Below are positions 43,274 through 52,671 of a DNA stretch of 64,000 nt, one piece after another (the first letter of the stretch is position 1; the number at the start of each line of letters is the position of its first letter). The notes beneath the pieces are model-generated. The model had not been told where the DNA came from. It ran no database searches and was given only the letters and a program-made list of their open reading frames with translations. The stretch covers positions 248,001 to 312,000 of the forward strand of contig NZ_WMDQ01000007.1 of assembly GCF_009707955.1 (NCBI RefSeq). Direction: 5' to 3'. Source of the DNA: Flavobacterium sp. LC2016-13. Its GTDB lineage: Bacteria; Bacteroidota; Bacteroidia; Flavobacteriales; Flavobacteriaceae. The position numbers and the translations under genes were made by a program.

Positions 43274-43300
43274 ACAAATCAAATTTAGAGTCTGTTTTTT

Positions 43301-43361
43301 AATTTTAAAAGGCGAAGTTGCGTTGTTAAATTCTAAAAACGTAATTTTGCCTTTTAAAATT
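43301..43361. other. Long hairpin between the VIT protein and rsgA
   Basis: A perfect 13-bp stem AATTTTAAAAGGC (43301-43313) with its complement (43349-43361); inner bases 43315-43324 and 43340-43349 extend the pairing with wobbles. No T run follows, so it is not a standard terminator on this strand. Confidence 0.5.
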
Positions 43362-43419
43362 AATAAGGATTTCAGTTAATCTTCAATCAAAAATCTGAAA
43401 TCTGAAATCAACAATTTGA

Positions 43420-44403
43420 ATGACAGGACTCGTATATAAATCTACAGGAAGTTGGTACACCGTAAAATCTGAAAAAGGTGATTTTATAGAATGCCGTATG
43501 AAAGGGAAGTTTAGGATGAAAGGTATAAAAAGTACCAATCCTATTGCTGTAGGTGATATTGTCGATTATGAACTCGAAGAAACCTCTGATGCCTTAACCG
43601 GAACGATTCATAATATTCACGAAAGAAAAAATTATATCGTTCGTAAATCGGTAAATCTATCGCATCAAATGCATATTATCGCATCAAATATTGATCGCGT
43701 TTTTTTATTAATTACGATTAATAATCCTCCAACAACATTCAATTTTATAGATCGTTTTTTAGTAACTGCCGAAGCTTACAATATTGAAACGATTTTGGTT
43801 TTTAATAAAATAGATACTTTTGATGATGCAACACTCGATGATCAGTTGTACATGCAATATGTTTATGAGCAAATTGGTTACAAATGTCTTCGCGTTTCTT
43901 CGACAGAAATGAAAGGTGTCGAAGAGCTGAAAGAAATGATGATTGGGAAAGTAAGTATGTTTTCAGGACATTCTGGTGTCGGGAAATCAACTTTGGTAAA
44001 TGCTATGGAACCTTCGCTGCATCTTAAAACCAAAACAATTTCTGAAGCCAGTAAACAAGGTCAGCATACCACAACTTTTGCAGAAATGTATGATTTGTCT
44101 TTTAATGCTAAAATTATCGATACGCCGGGAATTAAAGGTTTCGGAATCGTAGATATGGAAAAAGAAGAAATCAGCGGGTATTTTCCTGAATTTTTCAAAT
44201 TGAAAGACCAATGTAAATTTAACAATTGTCTACATAAAGAAGAACCTCATTGCGCCATAAAAGCAGCTTTAGAGAAAGATGAAATTTCCTGGACTCGTTA
44301 CAATAGTTATTTGAAGATTCTGGAAGGCGATGAAGAAAATTATCGTACAGATTCGTATGATGAAGATCGTAAAATTAGTGACGAAACCAGAAACCAGAAA
44401 TAA
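43420..44403 (+). CDS. rsgA: Ribosome small-subunit-dependent GTPase A
   Basis: A 327-residue circularly permuted GTPase that checks late 30S subunit maturation. An N-terminal OB domain (about 1-70) precedes the permuted G motifs: G4 FNKID, G5-like CLRVSSTEMKG, G1 GHSGVGKSTLVNAM, then G3 DTPGIKGFGI. The C-terminal zinc region has CKFNNCLHKEEPHCAIKAAL (three Cys and His ligands). Full length. Followed by dtd with an 85-base gap. Confidence 0.95.
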   Translation: MTGLVYKSTGSWYTVKSEKGDFIECRMKGKFRMKGIKSTNPIAVGDIVDYELEETSDALTGTIHNIHERKNYIVRKSVNLSHQMHIIASNIDRVFLLITINNPPTTFNFIDRFLVTAEAYNIETILVFNKIDTFDDATLDDQLYMQYVYEQIGYKCLRVSSTEMKGVEELKEMMIGKVSMFSGHSGVGKSTLVNAMEPSLHLKTKTISEASKQGQHTTTFAEMYDLSFNAKIIDTPGIKGFGIVDMEKEEISGYFPEFFKLKDQCKFNNCLHKEEPHCAIKAALEKDEISWTRYNSYLKILEGDEENYRTDSYDEDRKISDETRNQK

Positions 44404-44450
44404 AATAGTCTAAAGTCAAAAGTTTAAAAGTCATAATGTAACCTGCAAGA

Positions 44451-44470
44451 CTTTCTGCTTTTTTGACTTT
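44451..44470. repeat. Inverted copy of the AAAGTCAAAAAAGCAGAAAG repeat
   Basis: The complement of this 20-base stretch matches 36509-36529 with one inserted base. It lies just before dtd. Confidence 0.45.
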
Positions 44471-44488
44471 AAAACTTTAAACTAAAAT

Positions 44489-44941
44489 ATGAAAATAGTT
44501 CTTCAAAGAGTTTCAGAAGCATCTGTAACAGTTGATTCTAAAATTGTTGCCGATATTCAAAAAGGTTTACTAGTTTTAGTCGGAATTGAAGATGCCGATA
44601 CTCAGGAAGATATCGATTGGCTTGCTGGAAAAATCATTAAAATGAGAATTTTTGGTGACGAAAATGATGTTATGAACTGCTCAGTTCAGGATATAGATGG
44701 TGATATAATTGTGGTAAGTCAATTTACGCTTCACGCTTCAACAAAAAAAGGAAACCGTCCTTCATATATAAAAGCTTCAAAACCAGAATTCGCAATCCCG
44801 ATGTATGAGAAATTCATACAATCTTTAGAAAAAGACTTCAATAAAAAAATACAAACCGGAATTTTTGGTGCAGATATGAAAGTCAGTCTGTTAAATGACG
44901 GACCCGTAACCATAATTATGGACAGTAAAAACAGAGAGTAA
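44489..44941 (+). CDS. dtd: D-aminoacyl-tRNA deacylase
   Basis: A 150-residue enzyme that removes D-amino acids (and Gly from tRNA-Ala) from tRNA. Family motifs are MKIVLQRVSEASVTVDSKIV, the SQFTLHASTKKGNRPSY active-site loop and the C-terminal NDGPVTIIMDS (Gly-Pro motif). Full length. Located between rsgA and the DUF3857 cluster. Confidence 0.95.
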   Translation: MKIVLQRVSEASVTVDSKIVADIQKGLLVLVGIEDADTQEDIDWLAGKIIKMRIFGDENDVMNCSVQDIDGDIIVVSQFTLHASTKKGNRPSYIKASKPEFAIPMYEKFIQSLEKDFNKKIQTGIFGADMKVSLLNDGPVTIIMDSKNRE

Positions 44942-44980
44942 AAATTCATAAACAAATGTTAAGGGTTTCTAAAAATAATA

Positions 44981-44988
44981 TATATTTG
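44981..44988 (+). promoter_or_regulatory. -7 promoter box of the DUF3857 cluster
   Basis: TATATTTG is an exact TAnnTTTG match 17 bases before the first DUF3857 gene start. Confidence 0.55.
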
Positions 44989-45004
44989 GTGAAATTCCCT
45001 ACTA

Positions 45005-46912
45005 ATGAAAAGCCCTCTTTTTGCGTTATTTTTTTTCTTCTTTTCACTTATAACTTTTGCTCAAAAGAGTCAATATCCCGCTTCTACAATTGCTGATAGT
45101 CTTAAAGAAAATGCGAATGCTGTTGTTAGACTTGATGAGAGAGAAATAACGATTTTATCTCAACGCAGTATGAATTCGAAAAGTCATCGTGTTGTAACAG
45201 TTTTTAACGAAAAAGGATTTGATGCTTCAGAAGCTTATGAATTTTATGATAAATCAACATCTGTTAAAGATATTGAGGCGATAATCTACGATGCTTCCGG
45301 TAAAGAAATAAAAAAAATAAAAAGAAAAGATTTTAAAGATCAGAGTGTTGTTGGCGGTGGTACACTTTTTTCAGACAGCAGATATATTTTTCTCGATTAT
45401 ACTCCAATTTCTTATCCTTTTACAATAGAATTTAATAGTGAGGTACAAACTTCATCAACAGCATTTATTCCAAGATGGATGCCTTTGAGAAGCTTTTTTG
45501 TGAGTATTGAGAAATCTTCTTTAAATGTTATTTATCCAAATGATTTGGGATTTAAAAAGAAAGAATTTCAATTTTCAGGGTTTAATATCAAAAAGATAGC
45601 AGACACAAATACGCAGCTGTCTTATACAATTTCTAATGTTTTAGCACAGAAACAAGAAGATTACAGTCCATCATATAAAGATTTATTTCCTAAGGTAATG
45701 ATGGGTTTAGAACGCTTTCATCTTGAAGGTGTTGACGGAACAGCTACAAATTGGACGGATTTTGGGAAATGGTATTCTGAAAAAATATTATCAGGAACTA
45801 CTGATTTGCCAGAAGAGACAAAGGCAAAAATTAAAACCGTTGTTGGAAATGAAAAAGACCCAATAAAAAAAGCTAAGCTGGTTTACGACTTTGTTCAGAA
45901 AAAATCAAGATATGTTAGTATTCAGGTTGGTATCGGGGGTTGGAAACCCATGTTGGCCGCAGATGTAGATCGCTTAGGCTATGGTGATTGTAAAGCTTTA
46001 ACAAACTATACAAAAGCACTTTTACAAGCTGTTGATGTTCCATCTTACAATACAGTTTTATATGGAGATAGTTATAAAACAAATATTGAATCTGATTTTG
46101 TTTCAATGCAAGGAAACCACATGATTTTATCTATTCCAAATGGAAATCATTATACTTGGTTAGAATGTACAAGCCAGGACGATCCTTTTGGTTACCAGGG
46201 AAAATTTACAGATGATAGGGATGTATTGATTATTAAACCAGAAGGAGGAGAAATTGTTAGAACTAAAGTTTATGAAGACATTGGTAATACCCAAAAAGAC
46301 AAAGGAATATATACAATAGACGAAAGTGGTAATTTTTCAGGATCAATTTCAATTGCTTCCGAGGGTTCTCAATATAGTTCGAAAGCCAGAATTGAAGTGA
46401 TGCAACCAACCGAAAAAGAAGCACATTATAAGGAATATTGGGATAACATCAATAATTTGAAACTCGGAAAAATAACTTTTACAAACGATAAAGAAAATAT
46501 TCGTTTTACAGAAGATGTTCAATTAAGTGCAATTAATTACGGAGTAATTTCGGCCAATAAAATGATTTTTCCAATTGATGCTTTTAATCAAAATACAGGA
46601 AATGTTAAACGAATCAGAAACCGAAAAAATCCTTTTCAGATTCAACGAGGTTATTTAGATATTGATGAAATCGAAATTAATTTGCCAGCAGGATTTACAA
46701 TCGAATTTTTGCCTTCAAACTATGAATTGAAAGGAAAATTTGGAGAATACAAAACCGAAATCATCAAAAAAGAAAATAATAAACTGACTTACAAACGTTC
46801 CATGTTTTTAAACAAAGGAAAATATTCGAATAAAGAATATGATGAATATCGCCTTTTTATGGAACAAGTATCAAGAAATGATAACGCCAAAATTATACTA
46901 ACCAAGAACTAA
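45005..46912 (+). CDS. DUF3857 transglutaminase-like protein (catalytic residues present)
   Basis: A 635-residue exported protein (signal peptide ending TFAQ). A DUF3857 beta-sandwich at the N-terminus is followed by a transglutaminase-like domain: Cys329 in GYGDCKALTN, His372 in GNHMIL and an acidic residue E387 in WLECT, where Asp is more usual. A C-terminal beta domain (about 480-635) follows. This is the only member of the three tandem paralogues with Cys and His. Related Bacteroidota proteins are thought to act in the periplasm on peptides or proteins; the reaction is unknown. Confidence 0.85.
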   Translation: MKSPLFALFFFFFSLITFAQKSQYPASTIADSLKENANAVVRLDEREITILSQRSMNSKSHRVVTVFNEKGFDASEAYEFYDKSTSVKDIEAIIYDASGKEIKKIKRKDFKDQSVVGGGTLFSDSRYIFLDYTPISYPFTIEFNSEVQTSSTAFIPRWMPLRSFFVSIEKSSLNVIYPNDLGFKKKEFQFSGFNIKKIADTNTQLSYTISNVLAQKQEDYSPSYKDLFPKVMMGLERFHLEGVDGTATNWTDFGKWYSEKILSGTTDLPEETKAKIKTVVGNEKDPIKKAKLVYDFVQKKSRYVSIQVGIGGWKPMLAADVDRLGYGDCKALTNYTKALLQAVDVPSYNTVLYGDSYKTNIESDFVSMQGNHMILSIPNGNHYTWLECTSQDDPFGYQGKFTDDRDVLIIKPEGGEIVRTKVYEDIGNTQKDKGIYTIDESGNFSGSISIASEGSQYSSKARIEVMQPTEKEAHYKEYWDNINNLKLGKITFTNDKENIRFTEDVQLSAINYGVISANKMIFPIDAFNQNTGNVKRIRNRKNPFQIQRGYLDIDEIEINLPAGFTIEFLPSNYELKGKFGEYKTEIIKKENNKLTYKRSMFLNKGKYSNKEYDEYRLFMEQVSRNDNAKIILTKN

Positions 46913-46942
46913 AAAGATCCATCAAAACCAAACCTAAAACAA

Positions 46943-48952
46943 ATGAAAATTTTCAAACCATTCTGTCTATTCGTTTTTTTATTATTTATATCAAATATAA
47001 CAGCGCAGGAATTTAAATTAGGAAAAGTATCAATTGCAGAGCTGCAGGAAAAAGTGCATCCAAAAGATACAGCTGCTGCTGCCGCAATATTGTACAAAAA
47101 AGGGAGTTCGAGAATCGAATATAATCAAAATGATGGTTTTGTTACTGTAACTGATGTTGAAACGAGAATAAAGATTTACAAAAAAGAAGGTTATGATTGG
47201 GCAAATCATAATGTATGGTATTCTAATAACAGTAACCTGTCTGAAAAACTGTCTTTTAATGATGCCGTTACCTACAATCTTGTTGCTGGTAAAATCGAAA
47301 AGACAAAATTAAAAAGTGAAGGAATTTTTGATGAGGTGGTAAATAAATACAAAAGCCAAAAAAAGATTACAATGCCTAATGTAAAAGAAGGTTCGGTTAT
47401 CGAATTTAGATACACCGTTAGAAGTCCTTCAAGAATGATCAGAGAATGGGATTTTCAAACCAGTATTCCTGTAAATTATTCTGAGTTTGTAACGTATGTG
47501 CCGGAATACTATACGTATAATCCTAGGCAAAAAGGATATATTTTTCCTAAGGTTACGACTGTAAAAAATAATAGATCAATCGTGTTCATTTCGAAAGAAA
47601 GATATGAAGGATCAAATGCCAGAACAGAATTCTCTCATGATAAAGTAGATTATATGGAAACCCAGACTACTTATGTTGGGGAGAACTTTCCCGCAATGAA
47701 AGAAGAGTCTTTTGTAAATAATATTGATAATTATACTTCAAGTATTCAACATGAATTATCGACAGTACAATTTCCTAACGAACCTCTAAAGTTATACTCT
47801 ACAGACTGGAATTCAGTTGCAAAAACAATTTATGATTATGATACTTTTGGTCCCGAATTAAATAAAACAGGCTATTTTGAGAATGATTTAAAAGTAGTTT
47901 TAGCAGGTAAAGATACCCCGGAAGAAAAAATTATGGCTATTTTAAATCATGTTAAATTGAGTGTAAAATGGAACGGATATCATGGTTATGATTGCGATAA
48001 TGGAGTAAAAAAGGCCTATAAAGAAAAATCAGGAAATGTTGGCGATATCAATTTGATGCTTACGGCAATGTTACGTTATTCAGGACTAAATGCAAATCCT
48101 GTTTTAGTTAGTACAAGATCAAACGGAATATCTTTATTCCCGAACAGAACGGCTTTTAATTATGTTATTGCTGCAGTTGAAACTCCAAATGGAACAGTTT
48201 TGCTGGATGCCACAGATAAATTTTCGATACCTAATATTTTACCCTTAAGAGCATTGAACTGGAAAGGAAGATTAATTAGAAAAGACGGAACATCAGAAGA
48301 GGTTGATTTAATGCCAAGCAAACTATCTGGCGATAATGTATTTATAACTTATAGCGTAGATGCTGACGGAAAAGTTACAGGAAAGGCGAGAAGACAATAT
48401 ACAGATTATAATGCCTTGGTAACCAGAGAAAATATTTCTAGCTTAAAAGAAGAAGAATATCTGGAAAAATTAGAGAATAGAAATAACAAAATAGAAATCA
48501 GCGATTATTCGAGAACAAATGAAAAAGATATTTTATTGCCAATTATAGAAACTTATTCATTTACCGGAAGTAATTTGTGCGAAGTAATTGGAGGTAAATT
48601 ATATATTAACCCAATGTTGTTTTTTACAAATGAAAAGAATCCGTTTAAGCAGGAAGTTCGTGAATATCCGGTAGATTTTAGTTTTCCTTTTTCTGATAAA
48701 TACAATATTACGATTCAAATTCCAGAAGGTTTTGCGATAGAAACATTACCAACTCCGGCAGCAGTAGCAATGGAGGATAATTTGGGTACTTTTAAGTTTA
48801 ATATTGCAGCAAATGCAAATGTACTTCAGTTAACTGTTTCGCATCAAATTAATGAAGCCATTGTTGGAACAGAGAAATATGAAATGCTTAAGGAGTATTA
48901 CAAAGCAATGATTGCAAAAGAAACAGAAAAAATAGTTTTAAAAAGAATCTAA
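46943..48952 (+). CDS. DUF3857 transglutaminase-like protein (Cys and His lost), copy 1
   Basis: A 669-residue exported paralogue of the preceding gene (signal peptide ending ITAQ). The transglutaminase-like fold is retained, but the Cys position reads I369 (SGNVGDINLML) and the His position Y407 (FNYVIAAVE); Asp422 (LLDATDKF) is kept. It is therefore probably non-catalytic, a binding or scaffolding protein. It lies 30 bases downstream of the active-looking copy and one base before a second inactive copy. Confidence 0.83.
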   Translation: MKIFKPFCLFVFLLFISNITAQEFKLGKVSIAELQEKVHPKDTAAAAAILYKKGSSRIEYNQNDGFVTVTDVETRIKIYKKEGYDWANHNVWYSNNSNLSEKLSFNDAVTYNLVAGKIEKTKLKSEGIFDEVVNKYKSQKKITMPNVKEGSVIEFRYTVRSPSRMIREWDFQTSIPVNYSEFVTYVPEYYTYNPRQKGYIFPKVTTVKNNRSIVFISKERYEGSNARTEFSHDKVDYMETQTTYVGENFPAMKEESFVNNIDNYTSSIQHELSTVQFPNEPLKLYSTDWNSVAKTIYDYDTFGPELNKTGYFENDLKVVLAGKDTPEEKIMAILNHVKLSVKWNGYHGYDCDNGVKKAYKEKSGNVGDINLMLTAMLRYSGLNANPVLVSTRSNGISLFPNRTAFNYVIAAVETPNGTVLLDATDKFSIPNILPLRALNWKGRLIRKDGTSEEVDLMPSKLSGDNVFITYSVDADGKVTGKARRQYTDYNALVTRENISSLKEEEYLEKLENRNNKIEISDYSRTNEKDILLPIIETYSFTGSNLCEVIGGKLYINPMLFFTNEKNPFKQEVREYPVDFSFPFSDKYNITIQIPEGFAIETLPTPAAVAMEDNLGTFKFNIAANANVLQLTVSHQINEAIVGTEKYEMLKEYYKAMIAKETEKIVLKRI

Positions 48953-48953
48953 T

Positions 48954-50927
48954 ATGAGGCTATGGAGTTTAGTAATAGTAGCTTTTTTACTTTTAAGTAA
49001 TTCAAAAATTAATGCTCAAAATCATGAATTAGATAAAGTAACAATAGAAGAATTACAAGAAAAAGTAAATGCAAAAGATACAACAGCTCCAGCTACAATT
49101 TTATTTAAAAAAGGAAAAACTTTTTTCACCTACAGTGAAGGAAAAGGTTTTACCGCTAACCATGTTTATGAATTTAAAATTAAAATTTATAAAAAAGAGG
49201 GGCTTAGTTGGGCAAACCATAGGGTTTCTTACTATGTAGGATACGGAAATTTGAATGATGATAATGTGAGTTTTTCAAGTGCTGTAACTTATAATCTTGA
49301 AAACGGTGCTATTGTAAAAACAAAAATAACCAGAGAAGGTATTTTTAATAACAAAGTAAATAAATACTGGAACCAGACAACCATTACTTTGCCAAATGTA
49401 AAAATAGGTTCAGTTATAGAATTCAGGTATGTGGTGAAATCACAAAATGTAGTTCGACTTCCTGATTTTGATTTCCAATATGATATTCCGGTTAATTATT
49501 TTGAGTATAAAACAGAGATTCCTGAATTTCTTATTTATAAAACGATACTTATTGGCCAATTAAACATTACTACAAGCAGCGAAATAGTCGAAAGCAAACA
49601 AATATTTGCTACTGGTTACAAACAGATTAATAGTTTGTATACTTCTGAAAATATTCCGGCATTAAAGAAAGAGAAATTTGTAGACAACATAAGCAATCAT
49701 TCAGGCTCTATACAGAATGAACTGGAAAGAAAGAGATTTCCACAACAACCCCTTGTGGATTTAACAAAAACATGGGATGGAGTTGCCAAAAGTATTTATG
49801 AAAATGATAGTTTTGGAAAAGAACTTAAACTTAAAAATTATTATTCAGAAGATTTAAAAACCTTGTTGCCAAATGCAAATCTGCCTTTAGAAAGATTAAA
49901 TGCAATTTTTAAGTTTGTTCAAAATAGAATGAACTGGACTAATGAAAAAGGATATTTTGTAGATAAAGGAGTTAAAAAAGCATATGAAGCAAAAACAGGT
50001 AATGTTGCCGAAATAAATTTTATTCTGATTTCGATGCTGAAAACTGCCGGGATCGATGTAAGTCCGGTTTTGGTTAGTACACTTGAAAATGGAGTTCCGG
50101 TATTTCCGAACCGCACCGTTTTTAATTATGTTATTGCGGCTGTAGAAATCGATGGAAAGAAGATTTTATTAGATGCAACAAACAAGTTTACCGCACCAAA
50201 TGTTTTACCTTTAAATCTCTTAAACTGGAAAGGAAGACTAATTAAAGAGGATGGTTCATCTCAGGAAATTGACCTTATTCCGGAAACTCCGTCAAAAGAT
50301 AGTTATACGATAACAGCTACTATAAAACCTGATTTAAGACAAATTGAAGGACAGGTGAGAATAAGAAGAGCAGATTACTCAGCACTTCAATTTAGAGAAT
50401 TAAAATCAAGCGATAATAATGAAGATACTTATCTTGAAAAATTAGAAAATGATTTGAATAAAATACAAATCAAAGACTATTCGTTAGAAAATAAAAGTGA
50501 GGATTTATCAAAACCAGTTGTCGAAAAATTTAGTTTTACATCTGATAATTCGTATGATGTTATTAATGGGAAAATATTTTTAAAACCGTTACTTTTCTTC
50601 ACCGATATTACAAATCCGCTAGTTCAGGAAGAAAGACAAATGCCAATTTATTTTGGATATCCTGATCAGAATACTTATAATGTTTTCTTTGAGATTCCGG
50701 ATGGCTATGCTATCGAATCGATGCCAAAACCAATGCGAATCAGTACAGAAAACAAAGATGCCTTTTATATAATGAATATGATTGCTGAAGAAAATAAAAT
50801 ACAAATTCAAGTGACAAAAGGAATAAACAAAGCTATTTTTGTAGCGAGCGACTACGATATGCTGAAAGAGTTTTTTCAGAAGATAATCGTTAGTCAAAAT
50901 GAAAAAATTGTCCTTAAAAAATTATAA
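48954..50927 (+). CDS. DUF3857 transglutaminase-like protein (Cys and His lost), copy 2
   Basis: A 657-residue exported paralogue (signal peptide ending INAQ), very similar to the preceding copy (shared KVTIEELQEKVNAKDT, VKIGSVIEFRYVVKS, LPLNLLNWKGRLIKEDGS patterns). Cys is replaced by I354 (GNVAEINFIL) and His by Y392 (FNYVIAAVE); Asp407 remains (LLDATNKF). One base separates it from copy 1 and two bases from the MazG-like gene, so all are one transcript. Confidence 0.83.
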   Translation: MRLWSLVIVAFLLLSNSKINAQNHELDKVTIEELQEKVNAKDTTAPATILFKKGKTFFTYSEGKGFTANHVYEFKIKIYKKEGLSWANHRVSYYVGYGNLNDDNVSFSSAVTYNLENGAIVKTKITREGIFNNKVNKYWNQTTITLPNVKIGSVIEFRYVVKSQNVVRLPDFDFQYDIPVNYFEYKTEIPEFLIYKTILIGQLNITTSSEIVESKQIFATGYKQINSLYTSENIPALKKEKFVDNISNHSGSIQNELERKRFPQQPLVDLTKTWDGVAKSIYENDSFGKELKLKNYYSEDLKTLLPNANLPLERLNAIFKFVQNRMNWTNEKGYFVDKGVKKAYEAKTGNVAEINFILISMLKTAGIDVSPVLVSTLENGVPVFPNRTVFNYVIAAVEIDGKKILLDATNKFTAPNVLPLNLLNWKGRLIKEDGSSQEIDLIPETPSKDSYTITATIKPDLRQIEGQVRIRRADYSALQFRELKSSDNNEDTYLEKLENDLNKIQIKDYSLENKSEDLSKPVVEKFSFTSDNSYDVINGKIFLKPLLFFTDITNPLVQEERQMPIYFGYPDQNTYNVFFEIPDGYAIESMPKPMRISTENKDAFYIMNMIAEENKIQIQVTKGINKAIFVASDYDMLKEFFQKIIVSQNEKIVLKKL

Positions 50928-50929
50928 CG

Positions 50930-51256
50930 ATGGATTTGAAAAATGCACAACTAGACGTAGATACCTGGATCAAAGAACACGGAGTTCGTTATTTTAATGA
51001 ATTAACCAATATGGCGCAACTTACAGAGGAAGTAGGTGAGGTGGCAAGAATTATTGCAAGAAGATATGGCGAGCAATCAGAAAAAGAAAGCGATAAAAAC
51101 AAAGATTTAGGTGAAGAACTGGCCGATGTTGTTTTTGTAGTTTTATGTCTGGCGAATCAAACAGGAATCGATTTGCAAGCCGCTTTTGATAAAAAAATGG
51201 ACTTAAAATCGGTTAGAGATAAAGATCGTCACAAAAACAACGATAAATTGAAATAA
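50930..51256 (+). CDS. MazG-like nucleotide pyrophosphohydrolase
   Basis: A 108-residue all-alpha NTP pyrophosphohydrolase of the MazG/iMazG type. The metal-binding pattern is LTEEVGEVARIIARRYGE followed by DLGEELADVVFVVL (E-E-x2-E and E-x2-D). It would hydrolyse NTPs or dNTPs to monophosphates, probably as house-cleaning. Translationally close to the DUF3857 gene (two-base gap); a functional link is not evident. Confidence 0.85.
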   Translation: MDLKNAQLDVDTWIKEHGVRYFNELTNMAQLTEEVGEVARIIARRYGEQSEKESDKNKDLGEELADVVFVVLCLANQTGIDLQAAFDKKMDLKSVRDKDRHKNNDKLK

Positions 51257-51266
51257 TTGTGAAATA

Positions 51267-51396
51267 TCAATGGTGAATTTTGAATTATGAATGAGGAGTG
51301 GTAAATTGCGGGCTCGAATTAAATTACACATAATTCGCAACTCATAATTAAGATCATGAATTTAAAATTAAGTACGAATTCACAATTCACCATTGA
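51267..51396. repeat. Fold-back repeat straddling the aroA start
   Basis: The left arm 51267-51286 (between genes) and the right arm 51377-51396 are 20-bp inverted copies with one mismatch (core ATGGTGAATT / AATTCACCAT). The right arm lies inside aroA codons 8-14, so the start codon at 51356 is in the loop. Confidence 0.7.
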
Positions 51397-52585
51397 CAAT
51401 TCACAATTAAATATTACAGGCTCAAAAAGCGAAACGAATCGTTTGTTATTATTAAAAGCCTTATTTCCAAATATTACACTTGCTAACACTTCAAACTCTG
51501 ATGATAGTGAAGTAATGCAAAAAGCCTTAATTGGCAACGAGGAAATTGTAGACATTCACCATGCCGGAACAGCAATGCGTTTTTTAACAGCTTACTTTGC
51601 TGTAAATGAAGGTCGCAACGTTGTAATGACAGGTTCAAAAAGAATGCAGGAACGCCCAATAAAAATTCTAGTCGAAGCATTAGGACAATTGGGAGTTGAA
51701 ATCTCTTATGAAAAAGAAGAAGGTTATCCGCCAATTCGAATCAAAGGAAAAAAAGTTACTGCTTCAAAAGTAACTTTGGCAGCAAACGTAAGCAGCCAAT
51801 ATATATCGGCACTTTTACTTGTTGCTTCAAAATTAGAAAATGGTTTAGAATTAACGTTAGAAGGCGAAATCACTTCAATTCCGTATATCAAAATGACTTT
51901 GGCTTTGCTGAATGATTTAGACATCATAACCAGTTTTGAAGGAAATGTGATTAAAGTGTTTCCTAAAGAAGCTGTTGTTTCAAAAGAAATGGTCGTAGAA
52001 TCTGACTGGAGTTCTGCATCATACTTTTTTAGTTTAGTGGCTTTGGCCGATGCAGCAACAATCACATTGAGCAGTTATAAAGAAAACAGTTTACAAGGCG
52101 ATTCTGAATTAGTTTCACTTTATGAGAAATTGGGAGTTAAAACAACGTTCCAAAATAATAAAATGACTTTGGTTAAACAAGCCAATTTTAATTATGAAAC
52201 CGTAAATTTCGAATTAAACAATACACCGGATATTGCACAAACAATTGTAGTAACTTGTTTAGGTTTAGGAATTGGTTGTTATTTGACAGGACTTCACACC
52301 TTAAAAATTAAAGAAACAGATCGACTTGAGGCGCTTAGAATTGAACTAACAAAATTGGGTGCGAATATATCAGTAACTAATGATTCTTTAACTTTGGTAG
52401 CTTCACAAAACATCAACCATAATATTAAAATTGGTACTTACAACGATCACCGTATGGCAATGGCATTTGCACCGCTGGCAATTAAAGTTCCGATAATTAT
52501 TGAAGATGCAGAAGTGGTTTCTAAGTCATATCCAGATTTTTGGAATGATCTAAAAGAATTGAATTTTCAAATTTCAGAATTATAA
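51356..52585 (+). CDS. aroA: 3-phosphoshikimate 1-carboxyvinyltransferase (EPSP synthase)
   Basis: A 409-residue shikimate-pathway enzyme joining shikimate 3-phosphate and PEP. Motifs are GSKSETNRLLLLKAL (phosphate and PEP site), HAGTAMRFLTAYFAV, VSSQYISALLLV, KIKETDRLEALRIEL and NDHRMAMAFAPLAI. Residues 6-17 (STNSQFTIDNSQ) are encoded by a dispersed AATTCACAATTCACC-type repeat that extends from the upstream gap, so the N-terminus looks partly overwritten. The family start normally lies close to the GSKS motif, which is intact. It is away from the other aromatic genes. Confidence 0.93.
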   Translation: MNLKLSTNSQFTIDNSQLNITGSKSETNRLLLLKALFPNITLANTSNSDDSEVMQKALIGNEEIVDIHHAGTAMRFLTAYFAVNEGRNVVMTGSKRMQERPIKILVEALGQLGVEISYEKEEGYPPIRIKGKKVTASKVTLAANVSSQYISALLLVASKLENGLELTLEGEITSIPYIKMTLALLNDLDIITSFEGNVIKVFPKEAVVSKEMVVESDWSSASYFFSLVALADAATITLSSYKENSLQGDSELVSLYEKLGVKTTFQNNKMTLVKQANFNYETVNFELNNTPDIAQTIVVTCLGLGIGCYLTGLHTLKIKETDRLEALRIELTKLGANISVTNDSLTLVASQNINHNIKIGTYNDHRMAMAFAPLAIKVPIIIEDAEVVSKSYPDFWNDLKELNFQISEL

Positions 52586-52591
52586 TTTTTG

Positions 52592-52620
52592 AACATATAA
52601 GTAATATAAGTTCATTTAAA
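52592..52620. repeat. Half-copy of the ACCATATAAG repeat family
   Basis: ACATATAAGTAATATAAGTT onward matches the left arm of the copies at 5698 and 25301. No inverted partner is found downstream. Confidence 0.65.
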
Positions 52621-52643
52621 TAAAATGAGCATAATTTGAATAG

Positions 52644-52671
52644 CCTCCAGTTTTAACTGGAGGTTTTTTTT
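52644..52671 (+). terminator. Terminator of aroA
   Basis: A perfect 9-bp stem CCTCCAGTT with AACTGGAGG around a two-base turn (effective loop TTTT), followed by eight T residues. Confidence 0.85.
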
